DNA of 64,000 nt from Bryobacterales bacterium (lineage in GTDB: Bacteria; Acidobacteriota; Terriglobia; Bryobacterales; UBA6623), in contig JAPPMG010000040.1 in assembly GCA_028819215.1 (NCBI GenBank), forward strand, positions 1-64,000, in the 5' to 3' direction. Below the pieces are notes generated by a model. That model was not told the origin of the DNA, made no database searches, and saw only the letters and a program-made list of their open reading frames with translations. The position numbers were made by a program, and so were the translations under genes. Below, one piece after another: positions 26,603-34,827 of this stretch; within the stretch, counting starts at the first letter, position 1; every line of letters starts with the position of its first letter.

Positions 26603-27400
26603 TTATCCTCCTCTGGCCCGGATCGCTTCTTCCAGCAGTTGGACCAATTCGTCCCGGGTCACGAAAATACCATTGTCGCCGATCGATGCACCCGGTGCCT
26701 GTCCGGGCGCATCCTCGGCCGAGACCGGGCAGCCGGGTTGCTGCACCGCTCGCGAGGCGACGCCGTAGCGGCCCCGCGACTCGAACAGCTTGTCGACTTC
26801 CAAGCGCGGCAGCGCGCGCGCTCCGCCCAGCATCTCGGCGACGAAATTGATGCGGGCGAAGAGTTCGACCGTCTCCATGCGGAAGAATGCCTGCATGACA
26901 TCCTTGCCGTAGGTCACCGCGCCGTGATTGCCCAGCAGCAGCGCGTCGTATTGCGGGATCAGCGGCAGCATCGGCTCGGTCAGCGCTTCCGTGCCGGGCA
27001 GGCCGTAGTCTGCCAGCGGCACGCAGCCGAGACCGATCACCACCTCCGGCAGCAGCGCCGTGTCCAGAGCGCGGCCCGCCGCCGCGAAGCCTGTCGCCAC
27101 GGGGGGGTGCGCGTGCACCACCGAATCGATGTCCTCGCGCAGTTCGTAGATCTTCAGGTGCATCTTGATCTCCGACGTGCGTTCGAGGCGGCCAGAGATC
27201 TTGTTGCCGTCGTAGTCGACGATGATGATGTCGTCGACGTGCATCATGCCCTTCGACACCCCGGTCGGCGTGCACATGATGCGCTCGTCGTCAAGGCGGA
27301 TCGAGATGTTGCCGTCGTTGGCGGCGACCCACCCCTTGTCGTAGACCAGCTTGCCGACCTGCACGATGTCGGCCGCGAATTCGCGTTCGGTCTTCACCAT
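26603..27400 (-). CDS. Class II aldolase, L-fuculose/rhamnulose-phosphate type, with probable encapsulation peptide
   Basis: A 265-residue zinc aldolase. NDGNISIRL (28-36) and TPTGVSKG (44-51) bind phosphate; the zinc ligands include His96 and His98 (VVHAHPP) and His159 (LGNHGAVTYG). Such enzymes cleave L-fuculose-1-phosphate or a relative to dihydroxyacetone phosphate and lactaldehyde. It is about 50 residues longer than the classical enzyme: a Pro/Gly/Ala-rich linker (about 220-244) leads to an amphipathic helix (248-263, TRDELVQLLEEAIRAR), the form of a peptide that targets cargo into a microcompartment. It is first in the operon, ahead of the shell genes. Confidence 0.9.
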   Translation of the reverse strand: MVKTEREFAADIVQVGKLVYDKGWVAANDGNISIRLDDERIMCTPTGVSKGMMHVDDIIIVDYDGNKISGRLERTSEIKMHLKIYELREDIDSVVHAHPPVATGFAAAGRALDTALLPEVVIGLGCVPLADYGLPGTEALTEPMLPLIPQYDALLLGNHGAVTYGKDVMQAFFRMETVELFARINFVAEMLGGARALPRLEVDKLFESRGRYGVASRAVQQPGCPVSAEDAPGQAPGASIGDNGIFVTRDELVQLLEEAIRARGG

Positions 27401-27741
27401 GGCGAATTCCTAGCGTATCGGTTTCCGGGCGGCCGGTGCAATGCTCGCGGCCTGAAGCTGCTCGGCGCAACTGGTTGGTCCGCAGGGTGCGAAATCGCGG
27501 CACTGCCGGGCGGGGTGAACCAATCACAGGTTGAGGGAACGGTCACGCTGGTGCCTGGATCCTGCACGGCGGTGATCCGCCCCAGGGTGATTCCGCTGCC
27601 CACAGCGCCCGGATCTGCGCCGCCGCATGCGCACGGGACGGAACCGCACGAGCATCAGACTCAACCGCTGAACTGCCTTCCGGGATGATCGTCCTTAGCT
27701 GGCCGGTTGGGCCCAGAGCCAGGCACGAACGGTCGGACAGA
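27401..27741. other. Gene-free stretch upstream of the microcompartment operon
   Basis: No supportable gene is present. Frames on both strands are broken or look like antisense noise. It lies between the aldolase start and the vapC stop and should hold the promoter of the microcompartment operon, but no convincing -35/-10 pair or operator is seen. Confidence 0.4.
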
Positions 27742-28206
27742 CTAAGGCGTCTCAACAACTTGATGGACCACCTGGTGAAGTTGTGGCGGGCGGCTCCACT
27801 TCAGTCCAGGGAACCGCGCGAAATCGCCGTCCAATGTGATCCATTCCGAACCAGACTCAATGGCTAGGGCTGCGTGGTATGCATCCGAGACCAAGTCGCC
27901 CCTAGCTTCGGCCTGGCCGCACAGGCGGGTGAAGATTCGCCAGTGGCGCGCCTTCGGGCGTAAGTCAACGCAATGAGGCAAGTCCCTAATCGTGTTGACA
28001 AACTCAAGCGCGCTGGCGAACGTAGCTGGATCCTTGAACACCCGGGGATTGGTGACCATCCGAAGGAAACCACACAGGACGAGTTCAGAGACCGCGAATG
28101 CATGGTCCCCGTTCACAACTGATGTGAGCCATGTGCGGCACCGTTCGTGCTCGAGGGAATCGACTCGATAGGCCGCGATCAAGACATTGACATCAGGCAG
28201 GACCAT
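27742..28206 (-). CDS. vapC: VapC-type PIN-domain toxin
   Basis: A 154-residue PIN ribonuclease. The opening VLPDVNVLIAAYR supplies the first Asp (Asp5) and Asn7; AVSELVLCGFLRMVTNPRVF is the mid-domain signature; later acids lie in LVSDAYHAALAIE and WITLDGDFARFP. It overlaps the upstream antitoxin gene by 14 bp. VapC toxins usually cut tRNA or rRNA and are held inactive by VapB. It appears intact. Confidence 0.92.
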   Translation of the reverse strand: MVLPDVNVLIAAYRVDSLEHERCRTWLTSVVNGDHAFAVSELVLCGFLRMVTNPRVFKDPATFASALEFVNTIRDLPHCVDLRPKARHWRIFTRLCGQAEARGDLVSDAYHAALAIESGSEWITLDGDFARFPGLKWSRPPQLHQVVHQVVETP

Positions 28207-28444
28207 TGCCGTCGTCCTCCATGATCGCTAGCAGGCCGGCATTGTCGGTGATGTCAACGCCCGGTTGAGTTCCGGTGCCGTGATACACGGGGAGCTCGAC
28301 AGGCTCGCGTCTCCTGTTCTCGCGCCGAGTATAGGACTCGAGCAGGAAGTCGTGAATGATCGCCGTGACGCTCATGTTGGATTCCTTGGCCAATTTCTTG
28401 ATATCGGCATATAGTCCGTCGTGAATGTTCAGCGTGGTCCTCAT
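28193..28444 (-). CDS. vapB: VapB-type ribbon-helix-helix antitoxin
   Basis: An 83-residue antitoxin from ATG 28444 (a second ATG lies 12 bp upstream). RTTLNIHDGLYADIKKLAKES is followed by NMSVTAIIHDFLLE, a ribbon-helix-helix DNA-binding unit. The acidic, less ordered tail (GVDITDNAGLLAIMEDDGN) is typical of the toxin-neutralising segment. It overlaps vapC and should autoregulate the pair by binding upstream of itself. Confidence 0.88.
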   Translation of the reverse strand: MRTTLNIHDGLYADIKKLAKESNMSVTAIIHDFLLESYTRRENRRREPVELPVYHGTGTQPGVDITDNAGLLAIMEDDGNGPA

Positions 28445-28572
28445 GCATCTAATCATATAGCCAGTACATCAAGATGCGTAACCGGGATGTCTAGATGCAG
28501 AAGCAGTCCGCCCAGTGCCTCACTGCCGACTGTGTCGAGGCCCGGGCGACCCCGTGACGCCAAGCATTTGCT

Positions 28573-29559
28573 ATGCTCCGGCGCATGCCCGCCAACAAAT
28601 GCTGCCCGAGGCCGTCAGCTCGCTCTGCTTGCCCCGCCGTGGCCCAAGTGCTCCTCGCAGGTCTCGTCTTGCTGGTGCCGCCGCTCGCGGCCCAGCCTGA
28701 GTTGCCGTACAAGCCTGTTGTCGGCTGGGGCGAGTTGCCGGACGGCTACGTGTCCGGCCAGGGCATGGCTGTCGCGGTCGATCACCAAGGCGGTGTGTGG
28801 TTCTACAACCGCGGCTCCCATCCGCTCATCCAGTTCTCCAGTGATGGCAGCCTGATCCAGGCTTGGAAGGAAGACAAGACCCTGTCGACCCACCAGGCCG
28901 CCGCGCACGGGATGGCGGTCGGGCCGGACGGTGGCATCTGGCTGGTGGCGCGCGACTCGCACGCGGTGTACAAGTACTCCGCCGCGGGCCGAACGCTGTT
29001 GATGATCGGTGGTTTCGCGGCGAGCCCTGGCAGCAACGAAGCCCCCTACGCATTCAATCTGCCCGCGGGCGTGGCGCACGACAGCGAGGGCAACGTCTAC
29101 ATCGCCGACGGCTACGGCAACGCTCGCATCGTCAAGTACGACGCCTCCGGCACGTACGTCAAGCATTGGGGCGAGCCGGGCACCGCTGACGGCGAGTTCG
29201 ACGTCGTCCACGGCGTCGCCTTGGACAGCCGTGACAGGCTCTACGCCGTGGACCGCAGCAACAAGCGCATCCAGGTCTTCGACACCGACGGCAAGCACCT
29301 GGCCACTTGGAACGGTCTTGGCACGCCGTGGAACCTGGCCTACGACCGGGATGCCGACGCGCTGTGGATGTGCGACGGCGACCTGGGGCGGATCTCGAAG
29401 CTGTCACTCGAGGGAAAGGTGCTCGGCTGGTTCGGATCAGACGGCTCGGAGCCGGGGCAGCTGCACCAAGTGCATAGCATTGCCTTGGGCCGGGACGGGG
29501 CCATCTACGCCGCCGAGACGGTGAATGGCAGGATCCAGAAGTTCGCCCGCCAGGATTAA
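28573..29559 (+). CDS. Secreted NHL-repeat six-bladed beta-propeller protein
   Basis: A 328-residue exported protein with a signal peptide ending LLVPPLAAQ (about residue 41). At least five NHL-type blades follow, with the repeating pattern GVAHDSEGNVYIADGYGNARIVKYD, and later GVALDSRDRLYAVDRSNKRIQVF and SIALGRDGAIYAAETVNGRIQKF. The order resembles peptidyl-alpha-hydroxyglycine amidating-lyase-like propellers, but no lyase residues are confirmed. Two ATGs (28573 and 28585) are possible. It precedes a group of three more secreted proteins on the same strand. Confidence 0.85.
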   Translation: MLRRMPANKCCPRPSARSACPAVAQVLLAGLVLLVPPLAAQPELPYKPVVGWGELPDGYVSGQGMAVAVDHQGGVWFYNRGSHPLIQFSSDGSLIQAWKEDKTLSTHQAAAHGMAVGPDGGIWLVARDSHAVYKYSAAGRTLLMIGGFAASPGSNEAPYAFNLPAGVAHDSEGNVYIADGYGNARIVKYDASGTYVKHWGEPGTADGEFDVVHGVALDSRDRLYAVDRSNKRIQVFDTDGKHLATWNGLGTPWNLAYDRDADALWMCDGDLGRISKLSLEGKVLGWFGSDGSEPGQLHQVHSIALGRDGAIYAAETVNGRIQKFARQD

Positions 29560-29643
29560 CGTGCGGCATCGCGGGCCGAGATGTGGCTGTGCGTCCGAGC
29601 GAGCTCGTCTAGCGAGTTCTTCTGGGGTGCCCAAAGCGGTATC

Positions 29644-30495
29644 ATGCGGGATGTTGTGACCCGACTGCTTGCGATCGCACTGGCATTCTCGGCCGCGGCC
29701 CTGCCGATGTGGGCCCAGTCGGCCGATTTCGAACCGGCCCGCTTGGCCAACGGCAAGCCCGACTTCAACGGCATTTGGCAGGCCCTGAACACAGCCAATT
29801 ACGACATCGAGCGCCACATGGCGCGTCCCGCCATGATGCTCCGGGATGGTCCGCATGGTCCGCTGCCCGCGGCGCCCGTCTTGCGACTCGGCGCTGTGGG
29901 CGCCGTGCCTGGTGGCATGGGCGTGGTGGAAGGCGGCAAGATCCCGTACAAGCCAGAGGCGGCGACGCGGCGAGAAGAGAACCGGGCCCACTGGATCGAG
30001 CGGGACCCTGAGGTGAAGTGCTACCTGCCGGGCGTGCCGCGCGCCACGTACATGCCATTCCCGTTCCAGATCTTCCAGAACGAGGCTTCGGTGTTCATCG
30101 CCTACGAATTCGCCGGTGCCGTGCGCGAGGTCTACATGCAAGACGTCGGTCCTGCCGAGACCGATGCGTGGATGGGCCAGTCCGTGGGCCGCTGGGAAGG
30201 CGACACTCTGGTCGTTGAGGTCACCGGGCTGAGCGACCAGACCTGGTTCGACCGGTCGGGCACCCACCACAGCAACCAGCTGCGCGTCACCGAGCGGTAC
30301 ACACTCAGTTCTCCGTATCACATCCAATACGAGGCGGAGATCTCCGATCCGGAGGTCTTCACGCGTCCGTGGAAGATTTCCATGCCGCTGTACCGGCGCG
30401 TGGAGAAGGACGCCCGCCTGATGGACTTCAAGTGCGTCGAGTTCGTCGAAGAGCTGCTCTTCGGCGAGTATCGTCGCCGCCCGCTGGAGAGGTAG
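29644..30495 (+). CDS. Secreted protein of the 'PDFNGIW / WEGDTLVV' family, unknown function
   Basis: A 283-residue exported protein (signal peptide to about 24, ALPMWAQ). The opening LANGKPDFNGIWQ and the core GRWEGDTLVVEVTGLSDQTWFD, followed by VTERYTLSSPYHIQYEAEISDPEVFTRPW, define a family common in Acidobacteriota and some Gammaproteobacteria with no assigned function. The beta-rich core suggests a lipocalin-like or small barrel fold. It is paralogous to the next gene, which has GHWEGDTLVVDTTNFSD. Confidence 0.8.
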   Translation: MRDVVTRLLAIALAFSAAALPMWAQSADFEPARLANGKPDFNGIWQALNTANYDIERHMARPAMMLRDGPHGPLPAAPVLRLGAVGAVPGGMGVVEGGKIPYKPEAATRREENRAHWIERDPEVKCYLPGVPRATYMPFPFQIFQNEASVFIAYEFAGAVREVYMQDVGPAETDAWMGQSVGRWEGDTLVVEVTGLSDQTWFDRSGTHHSNQLRVTERYTLSSPYHIQYEAEISDPEVFTRPWKISMPLYRRVEKDARLMDFKCVEFVEELLFGEYRRRPLER

Positions 30496-30600
30496 CCGCC
30501 ATGTCCGACGTTCGCAGCAGGGACTTGTTCGGCTGCAAGGACGCCGCAGGGTCGGCCTCGCGCGCGAGGTTCGGGCCCGCAGAAAGGAGGTAGATCTGTC

Positions 30601-31653
30601 ATGTCGAATCGTATCTTGCTCATCGCCGCCGCATTGGCGATGGTCGTCACGCCCGTTTGGGCAGCGGACGACTCGCAGGCCGCTGCCCAGCGGCCAGACC
30701 TGTCCGGGACTTATGACATCGCGACCCTGACGCCATTGCAACGCCCGGCCAAGTTCGGCGACAAGCTCACGCTCACCGACGAGGAAGCGCAGGAGATCGC
30801 CCGCAAGGAGGCGGAGCACATGGCCCGTCGCAATGCGGCCACGGACCCCGACCGCGGAGCGCCTCCGGAGGGCGGCGATGGTTCTACCGGGGCCGCCGGC
30901 AACGTGGGGGGCTACAACTCGTTCTGGATCGAGCGGGGCACCGGGGCCTTCAAGATCGACGGGAAATGGCGCACCTCGATCATCACCGATCCGGAGAACG
31001 GGCGCCATCCGCCGATGACGCCGGAGGCCCAGGCGCGGACCGCCGAGCGGCGCAAGCGCAGCCGCCCGAACAAGGGCGAGGCTTGGTGGATCAAGGAAGG
31101 TGTCGAACCGGGCCCGTATGACGATCCCGAACTGCGGCCGCTCGCGGAGCGATGCCTGCTGGGATTCGGCTCGACCGGGGGCCCGCCCATGCTGCCGGTG
31201 CTGTACAACAACCTGAAGCGGATCGTGCAGACCGACGACTACGTCATGATCCTGGTCGAGATGGTCCATGACGCGCGCATCATCCGGCTGAATTCCGAGC
31301 ATGCCCCTGAGGACGTCCGCGGCTGGCTCGGCGACTCGATAGGGCATTGGGAGGGCGACACTCTGGTGGTCGACACGACCAACTTCAGCGACCGCCCGGC
31401 ATTGTCGGGGGCTTCGCGCAACCTGCACGTGGTCGAGCGCTTCTCGCGCATTGACGACAAGACCCTGCGCTACCAGTTCACGGTCGATGATCCGACAGTG
31501 TGGACCGAGCCTTGGAGCGGCGAGTACGTTTGGCCGGCGAGCGAAAGCAGGGTCTACGAGTACGCCTGCCACGAAGCCAACTACTCGTTCGAAGGCATCT
31601 TGCGGGGAGCCCGCATATTGGAACAAGACCTGCTGGGCAAGTCCGACGACTAG
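30601..31653 (+). CDS. Secreted 'WEGDTLVV'-family protein, longer paralogue
   Basis: A 350-residue exported protein with a signal peptide (1-21, TPVWAA) and RPDLSGTYDI at the mature N terminus. A charged, Ala/Glu/Arg-rich segment (about 58-105) is followed by the conserved core CLLGFGSTGGPPMLP, GHWEGDTLVVDTTNFSDRP and VVERFSRIDDKTLRYQFTVDDPTVW. AGAAAGGAGG 8 bp before the ATG is an excellent ribosome site. It pairs with the paralogue upstream and the DUF6152 gene downstream. Confidence 0.8.
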   Translation: MSNRILLIAAALAMVVTPVWAADDSQAAAQRPDLSGTYDIATLTPLQRPAKFGDKLTLTDEEAQEIARKEAEHMARRNAATDPDRGAPPEGGDGSTGAAGNVGGYNSFWIERGTGAFKIDGKWRTSIITDPENGRHPPMTPEAQARTAERRKRSRPNKGEAWWIKEGVEPGPYDDPELRPLAERCLLGFGSTGGPPMLPVLYNNLKRIVQTDDYVMILVEMVHDARIIRLNSEHAPEDVRGWLGDSIGHWEGDTLVVDTTNFSDRPALSGASRNLHVVERFSRIDDKTLRYQFTVDDPTVWTEPWSGEYVWPASESRVYEYACHEANYSFEGILRGARILEQDLLGKSDD

Positions 31654-31685
31654 GCGGAACGGCTCACAAGCGAGGAACAACAGCA

Positions 31686-32126
31686 ATGATCAACAAAGAA
31701 GGGATGATTCGGCTGCAGGCCGCGGCGGCGGCACTGGGGTTGCTGCTGGCGGGCGTCGTGCCGGTCAACGCGCACCACGCCTTCGGCGCCGAGTTCGATC
31801 CAAACCGCCCGCTCATTCTCAAGGGGCCGGTCGTCCGCGTGGAATGGGTGAATCCGCACACGTGGATCCACTTGGAGGTCACAGACGAGTCCGGCAAGAA
31901 GGAAATCTGGATGGTCGAGGGCGGCACGCCCAACAGCTTGCTGCGGAGAGGGCTCAAGCGCGACACGATCAAGATCGGACAGGTGATCGTGGTCGACGGC
32001 TACCAGGCCAAGGATCGTTCCAACCGGGCCAACGGGCGCGATGTGACGTTCGAGGACGGGCGCAAGTTCTTCTTGGGCTCCTCCGGCACTGGCGCTCCGT
32101 ACGACAAGGAGCGTCGAGGCCAGTAA
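31686..32126 (+). CDS. DUF6152 family secreted protein
   Basis: A 146-residue protein with a signal peptide ending at VVPVNA, then HHAFGAEFDPNRPL, the DUF6152 hallmark, and GPVVRVEWVNPHTWIHLEV. The C-terminal part (RANGRDVTFEDGRKFFLGSS) closes a small beta-barrel, OB-like in appearance. Start ATG 31686 has GAGGAA upstream. It consistently neighbours the two preceding families in related genomes as far as is known, suggesting joint action in the periplasm; the function is unknown. Confidence 0.82.
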   Translation: MINKEGMIRLQAAAAALGLLLAGVVPVNAHHAFGAEFDPNRPLILKGPVVRVEWVNPHTWIHLEVTDESGKKEIWMVEGGTPNSLLRRGLKRDTIKIGQVIVVDGYQAKDRSNRANGRDVTFEDGRKFFLGSSGTGAPYDKERRGQ

Positions 32127-32153
32127 GGTCCCGCCCGTGTGCGGCCGTGCGGG

Positions 32154-33455
32154 TCAAGGGACGCGCGCGCGTGCCTTGACCCAGTTCAGGACTGCGTCTC
32201 GCAGCGTTAGCTCGCGGGCTGTGAAATCAATCCCTGCGAATTCGGGCAGCCCCGCCACGTAGTCGTTGGTCACAAAGCTATACATCCGACCGGGCTCGAG
32301 GTCATGGCCGGCGCGGACCTCTTCCGGCAGTCGGTCGCCGCGGACGGTGGCTACCACTAGCGCGTTGTCAAAGGGCAGGATGTTCCAGATGTGGCGCGCC
32401 ATCACGGTGCCTTCCCTCAAGGAGTCGCGCACTCCCCCGCGGTTCATGAACGCGACCTGCGTTCCCGTCGTCTCGAGCAGGGCCCGCTCGATCAGCTCCT
32501 TGACATCGTCCCGACCCAGCGCGCGGACACACTGGGCGATCTCGACGTCCACCAGCTCGGAGACCTTGGATTCCCATTGATCGACGAGCGCCGCGATATC
32601 GGGCTTGGCCGGAAAGCGGTCCTGGGAAATCGGGATTCTCTGCCAGCGGTGCTGCACGATCTTTCCCGCGTCGCGGTCGAATGCAATCTCGAGCCGCCCC
32701 AGTTCGCGTCCATAGGGGCGCAGCTTGACGCCGATCCGCCCGTCGATCAAGAGTTCCGTGTCCCGGCCGCCGTGGTCGTGCCCGCCCACGAGCACATCGA
32801 CATCCCGCAGTCCGCGCAGGATCGCTTCGTCTTCGTCGTCGAAAAGGTGTCCGAGAACGACGACGAGGTCGGCCCTAGCGTTCATCTCGGCAACGGGGTC
32901 GCGCAAGGACTCCACTAACGGGGTCGCGCGCCAGGGTCCAGCCTGTGCAGGCTTGATCAGTCTGGCCAAGCCGGCGGTCAGGGCTCCGACGACCCCGATC
33001 CGAAGATCGCCTGCCGTCAGCACCGCGGTCGGCGGCACCAGCCGCTCGCCCTGAGCGTTGAGGACATTGGCGGCTAGGATCGGAGCGTCCGTGACACGCT
33101 GAAACTCGGCGATCTTCTCCCAGCCATAGTCAAATTCGTGGTTGCCGAGGCAGTGGGCGTCGAAGCCGAGCCTGTTCGCGACCTCGAACACGGGCGTTCC
33201 TTCGAAGATCGTCGAAACCGGCGAGCCCTGCACCATGTCGCCAGCATGCAGCACGACGGCGTTCTCGGACTTGGAGCGCTCTGCCGCGATCGCAGTCGCC
33301 ACATGTGCGAACCCTCCCCGGCCTTGCTCGTCGGGCAGCAGTCGAGCGTGCAGGTCGTTGAGATGCAGGATCGTGACCTGCTCGACGTTGGCGCACTGGG
33401 CCGCAAGGGCGGCCAGCAGTAGCAACGACAGGCGCAGGAACGGGCCGACCAGCAT
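32154..33455 (-). CDS. 5'-nucleotidase / UshA-family metallophosphoesterase
   Basis: A 433-residue exported phosphoesterase. After a signal peptide (1-21) come the metal motifs HLNDLHARL, HAGDMVQGSP, LGNHEFDYG and GGHDHGG. The C-terminal 5'-nucleotidase domain is present (VAFMNRGGVRDSLREG and ILPFDNALVV). Family enzymes release nucleosides from nucleotides or phosphate from nucleotide-sugars in the periplasm. It is convergent with the DUF6152 gene. Confidence 0.92.
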   Translation of the reverse strand: MLVGPFLRLSLLLLAALAAQCANVEQVTILHLNDLHARLLPDEQGRGGFAHVATAIAAERSKSENAVVLHAGDMVQGSPVSTIFEGTPVFEVANRLGFDAHCLGNHEFDYGWEKIAEFQRVTDAPILAANVLNAQGERLVPPTAVLTAGDLRIGVVGALTAGLARLIKPAQAGPWRATPLVESLRDPVAEMNARADLVVVLGHLFDDEDEAILRGLRDVDVLVGGHDHGGRDTELLIDGRIGVKLRPYGRELGRLEIAFDRDAGKIVQHRWQRIPISQDRFPAKPDIAALVDQWESKVSELVDVEIAQCVRALGRDDVKELIERALLETTGTQVAFMNRGGVRDSLREGTVMARHIWNILPFDNALVVATVRGDRLPEEVRAGHDLEPGRMYSFVTNDYVAGLPEFAGIDFTARELTLRDAVLNWVKARARVP

Positions 33456-33868
33456 GGGCTACTAGTGTCGCATTGCTTGGTGCAAACGAGGCCTCGGCGC
33501 TAGATCCGTCTCAAGACCTGATCATGGCTTCGGCGCAGCCGTCCCCCGGAAGGGTGGTTGCGTTAGCGGTGGATTCTTGGCCGCGGGCGCTGCGTCATCG
33601 CGATGCCAAGGAGCGGTTGCCTCGTAGGGCGTTCAATACCGACAGACAAGCGGCGCTATCTCTGTCCACCACAGTTTCATGCGCTGCATCTGCCCAGCTG
33701 GCCAGTTCGATAGGGCGCAGTCGTGCCACATGCCAACTGCAGCAAAGCTCGCGACTCGCGCCGCTCGGTAGCTGATGCTACCGTGATGGCAGGACCAGCA
33801 GAAGGCCGCGCTCGCTTCGGTTGACATTGTCAAGACTGCTCCATCCGGAGAGAGCCCGGCGAGATGAG
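33456..33868. other. Gene-free stretch between nucleotidase and outer-membrane barrel genes
   Basis: About 410 bp without a supportable gene. Short open frames exist on both strands but lack starts, ribosome sites and known domains. A TTGACA hexamer at 33821-33826 has no matching -10 box at the right distance. The piece 33640-33770 has the look of old coding debris but could not be assigned. Confidence 0.35.
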
Positions 33869-34582
33869 ATGCAGGAATCAAGCAGCGAAGGGACGACGGT
33901 GGCGGCAAGGCACCACAGACCTGTTGCGGTGCTGCTGAGACGCCTGCTGCTGGCCTCGTCCGCATTGGTGCCGGCCGCCACCTGCCCGCTCGAGGCACAG
34001 ACTTGTCTTGGCTTCACCGGCACTGGGTTCGTAGGTGCGTCAGCAGCCAGCCGGAGCGAGTGGTCCAACACGATAACGGGGTTTGGGGGGACCGGCGGCC
34101 TCAAGATCGGCCGGGTGGCCGCGATGGCCAGCTACCTGAGGTTCTCGGGCGCCGACGAGTTCGATGAGGAGTCCGAGTTTCAGAATTTCAGGGCGACGGT
34201 AGGATATGAAGCCATCAAATCCTCGCTCTCGCTGTGCCCGGTTGTGGCCTTCGGGTCGGAGGGCGTCACGTCGCGAGACTTCCGCTCCATCCCCTACCGT
34301 TCCGACCCCTTCCTCGGGGGCGGGCTGGCGCTGGGGCGTCGGTTCACTCTAGCGGATTCCGGCCCTGGTGTAATTCCCTCGCTGATCGTCGCCGCTGAGA
34401 ATCACAGCTTCGAGCGGATCATCGAAGGCGACATCGTGATAAGACGCCGCGGAATCGATGTGCTCTTGCGCGGTGGAGTCACCCTGGAGTTCGGCAGATT
34501 TTTCGTGCGACCCCATCTCGCTCTGGTCGCAGCCGAAAACGGCTGGCTGATGGGAGGGGCGCGGTTCGGCCTGAGATTCTGA
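33869..34582 (+). CDS. Predicted outer-membrane beta-barrel protein
   Basis: A 237-residue protein with a signal segment (about 15-45, LLLASSALVPAATCPLEAQ) and alternating hydrophobic/polar strands through to a terminal aromatic residue (GGARFGLRF), the usual signal for barrel insertion by BAM. Strand candidates include GTGFVGASAASRSEW, RVAAMASYLRFSG and FRATVGYEAIKS. ATG 33869 is chosen because it directly precedes the signal. No specific family is recognised. Confidence 0.65.
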   Translation: MQESSSEGTTVAARHHRPVAVLLRRLLLASSALVPAATCPLEAQTCLGFTGTGFVGASAASRSEWSNTITGFGGTGGLKIGRVAAMASYLRFSGADEFDEESEFQNFRATVGYEAIKSSLSLCPVVAFGSEGVTSRDFRSIPYRSDPFLGGGLALGRRFTLADSGPGVIPSLIVAAENHSFERIIEGDIVIRRRGIDVLLRGGVTLEFGRFFVRPHLALVAAENGWLMGGARFGLRF

Positions 34583-34827
34583 CAGCCACGCGCAGCGCTC
34601 GCGCAAGGCAGCCTTTCCATCGGCGCGCCGGCCAAATCGAGCGCGCTTCGAATAGCGTCAAGGATCCGTGGACTCCTGCAACTTTTCGGTGCTTGGCGTG
34701 TTGTTGTTGCAGTGACCGCTGGGGGCGTTCGTAGGCCCCGCAGAACGGGCGGCGTGGCACAGTGGTGCTGGGTGAGAGGGGCAGCTTCCAGTCGCTCGGC
34801 AGCAGTCGGCTCACAATCGGAGGGTTC

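Noticed and set aside
26513-27688. A 391-codon open frame on the plus strand
   Set aside because: It lies antisense to the aldolase and BMC-H genes, is rich in His, Arg and Val as expected for GC-rich antisense reading, and has no domain or ribosome site.
33633-33998. Minus-strand 121-codon open frame in the gap after the nucleotidase gene
   Set aside because: Most of it is antisense to the signal region of the barrel gene, and the remainder shows no recognised domain; coding debris is possible but cannot be supported.
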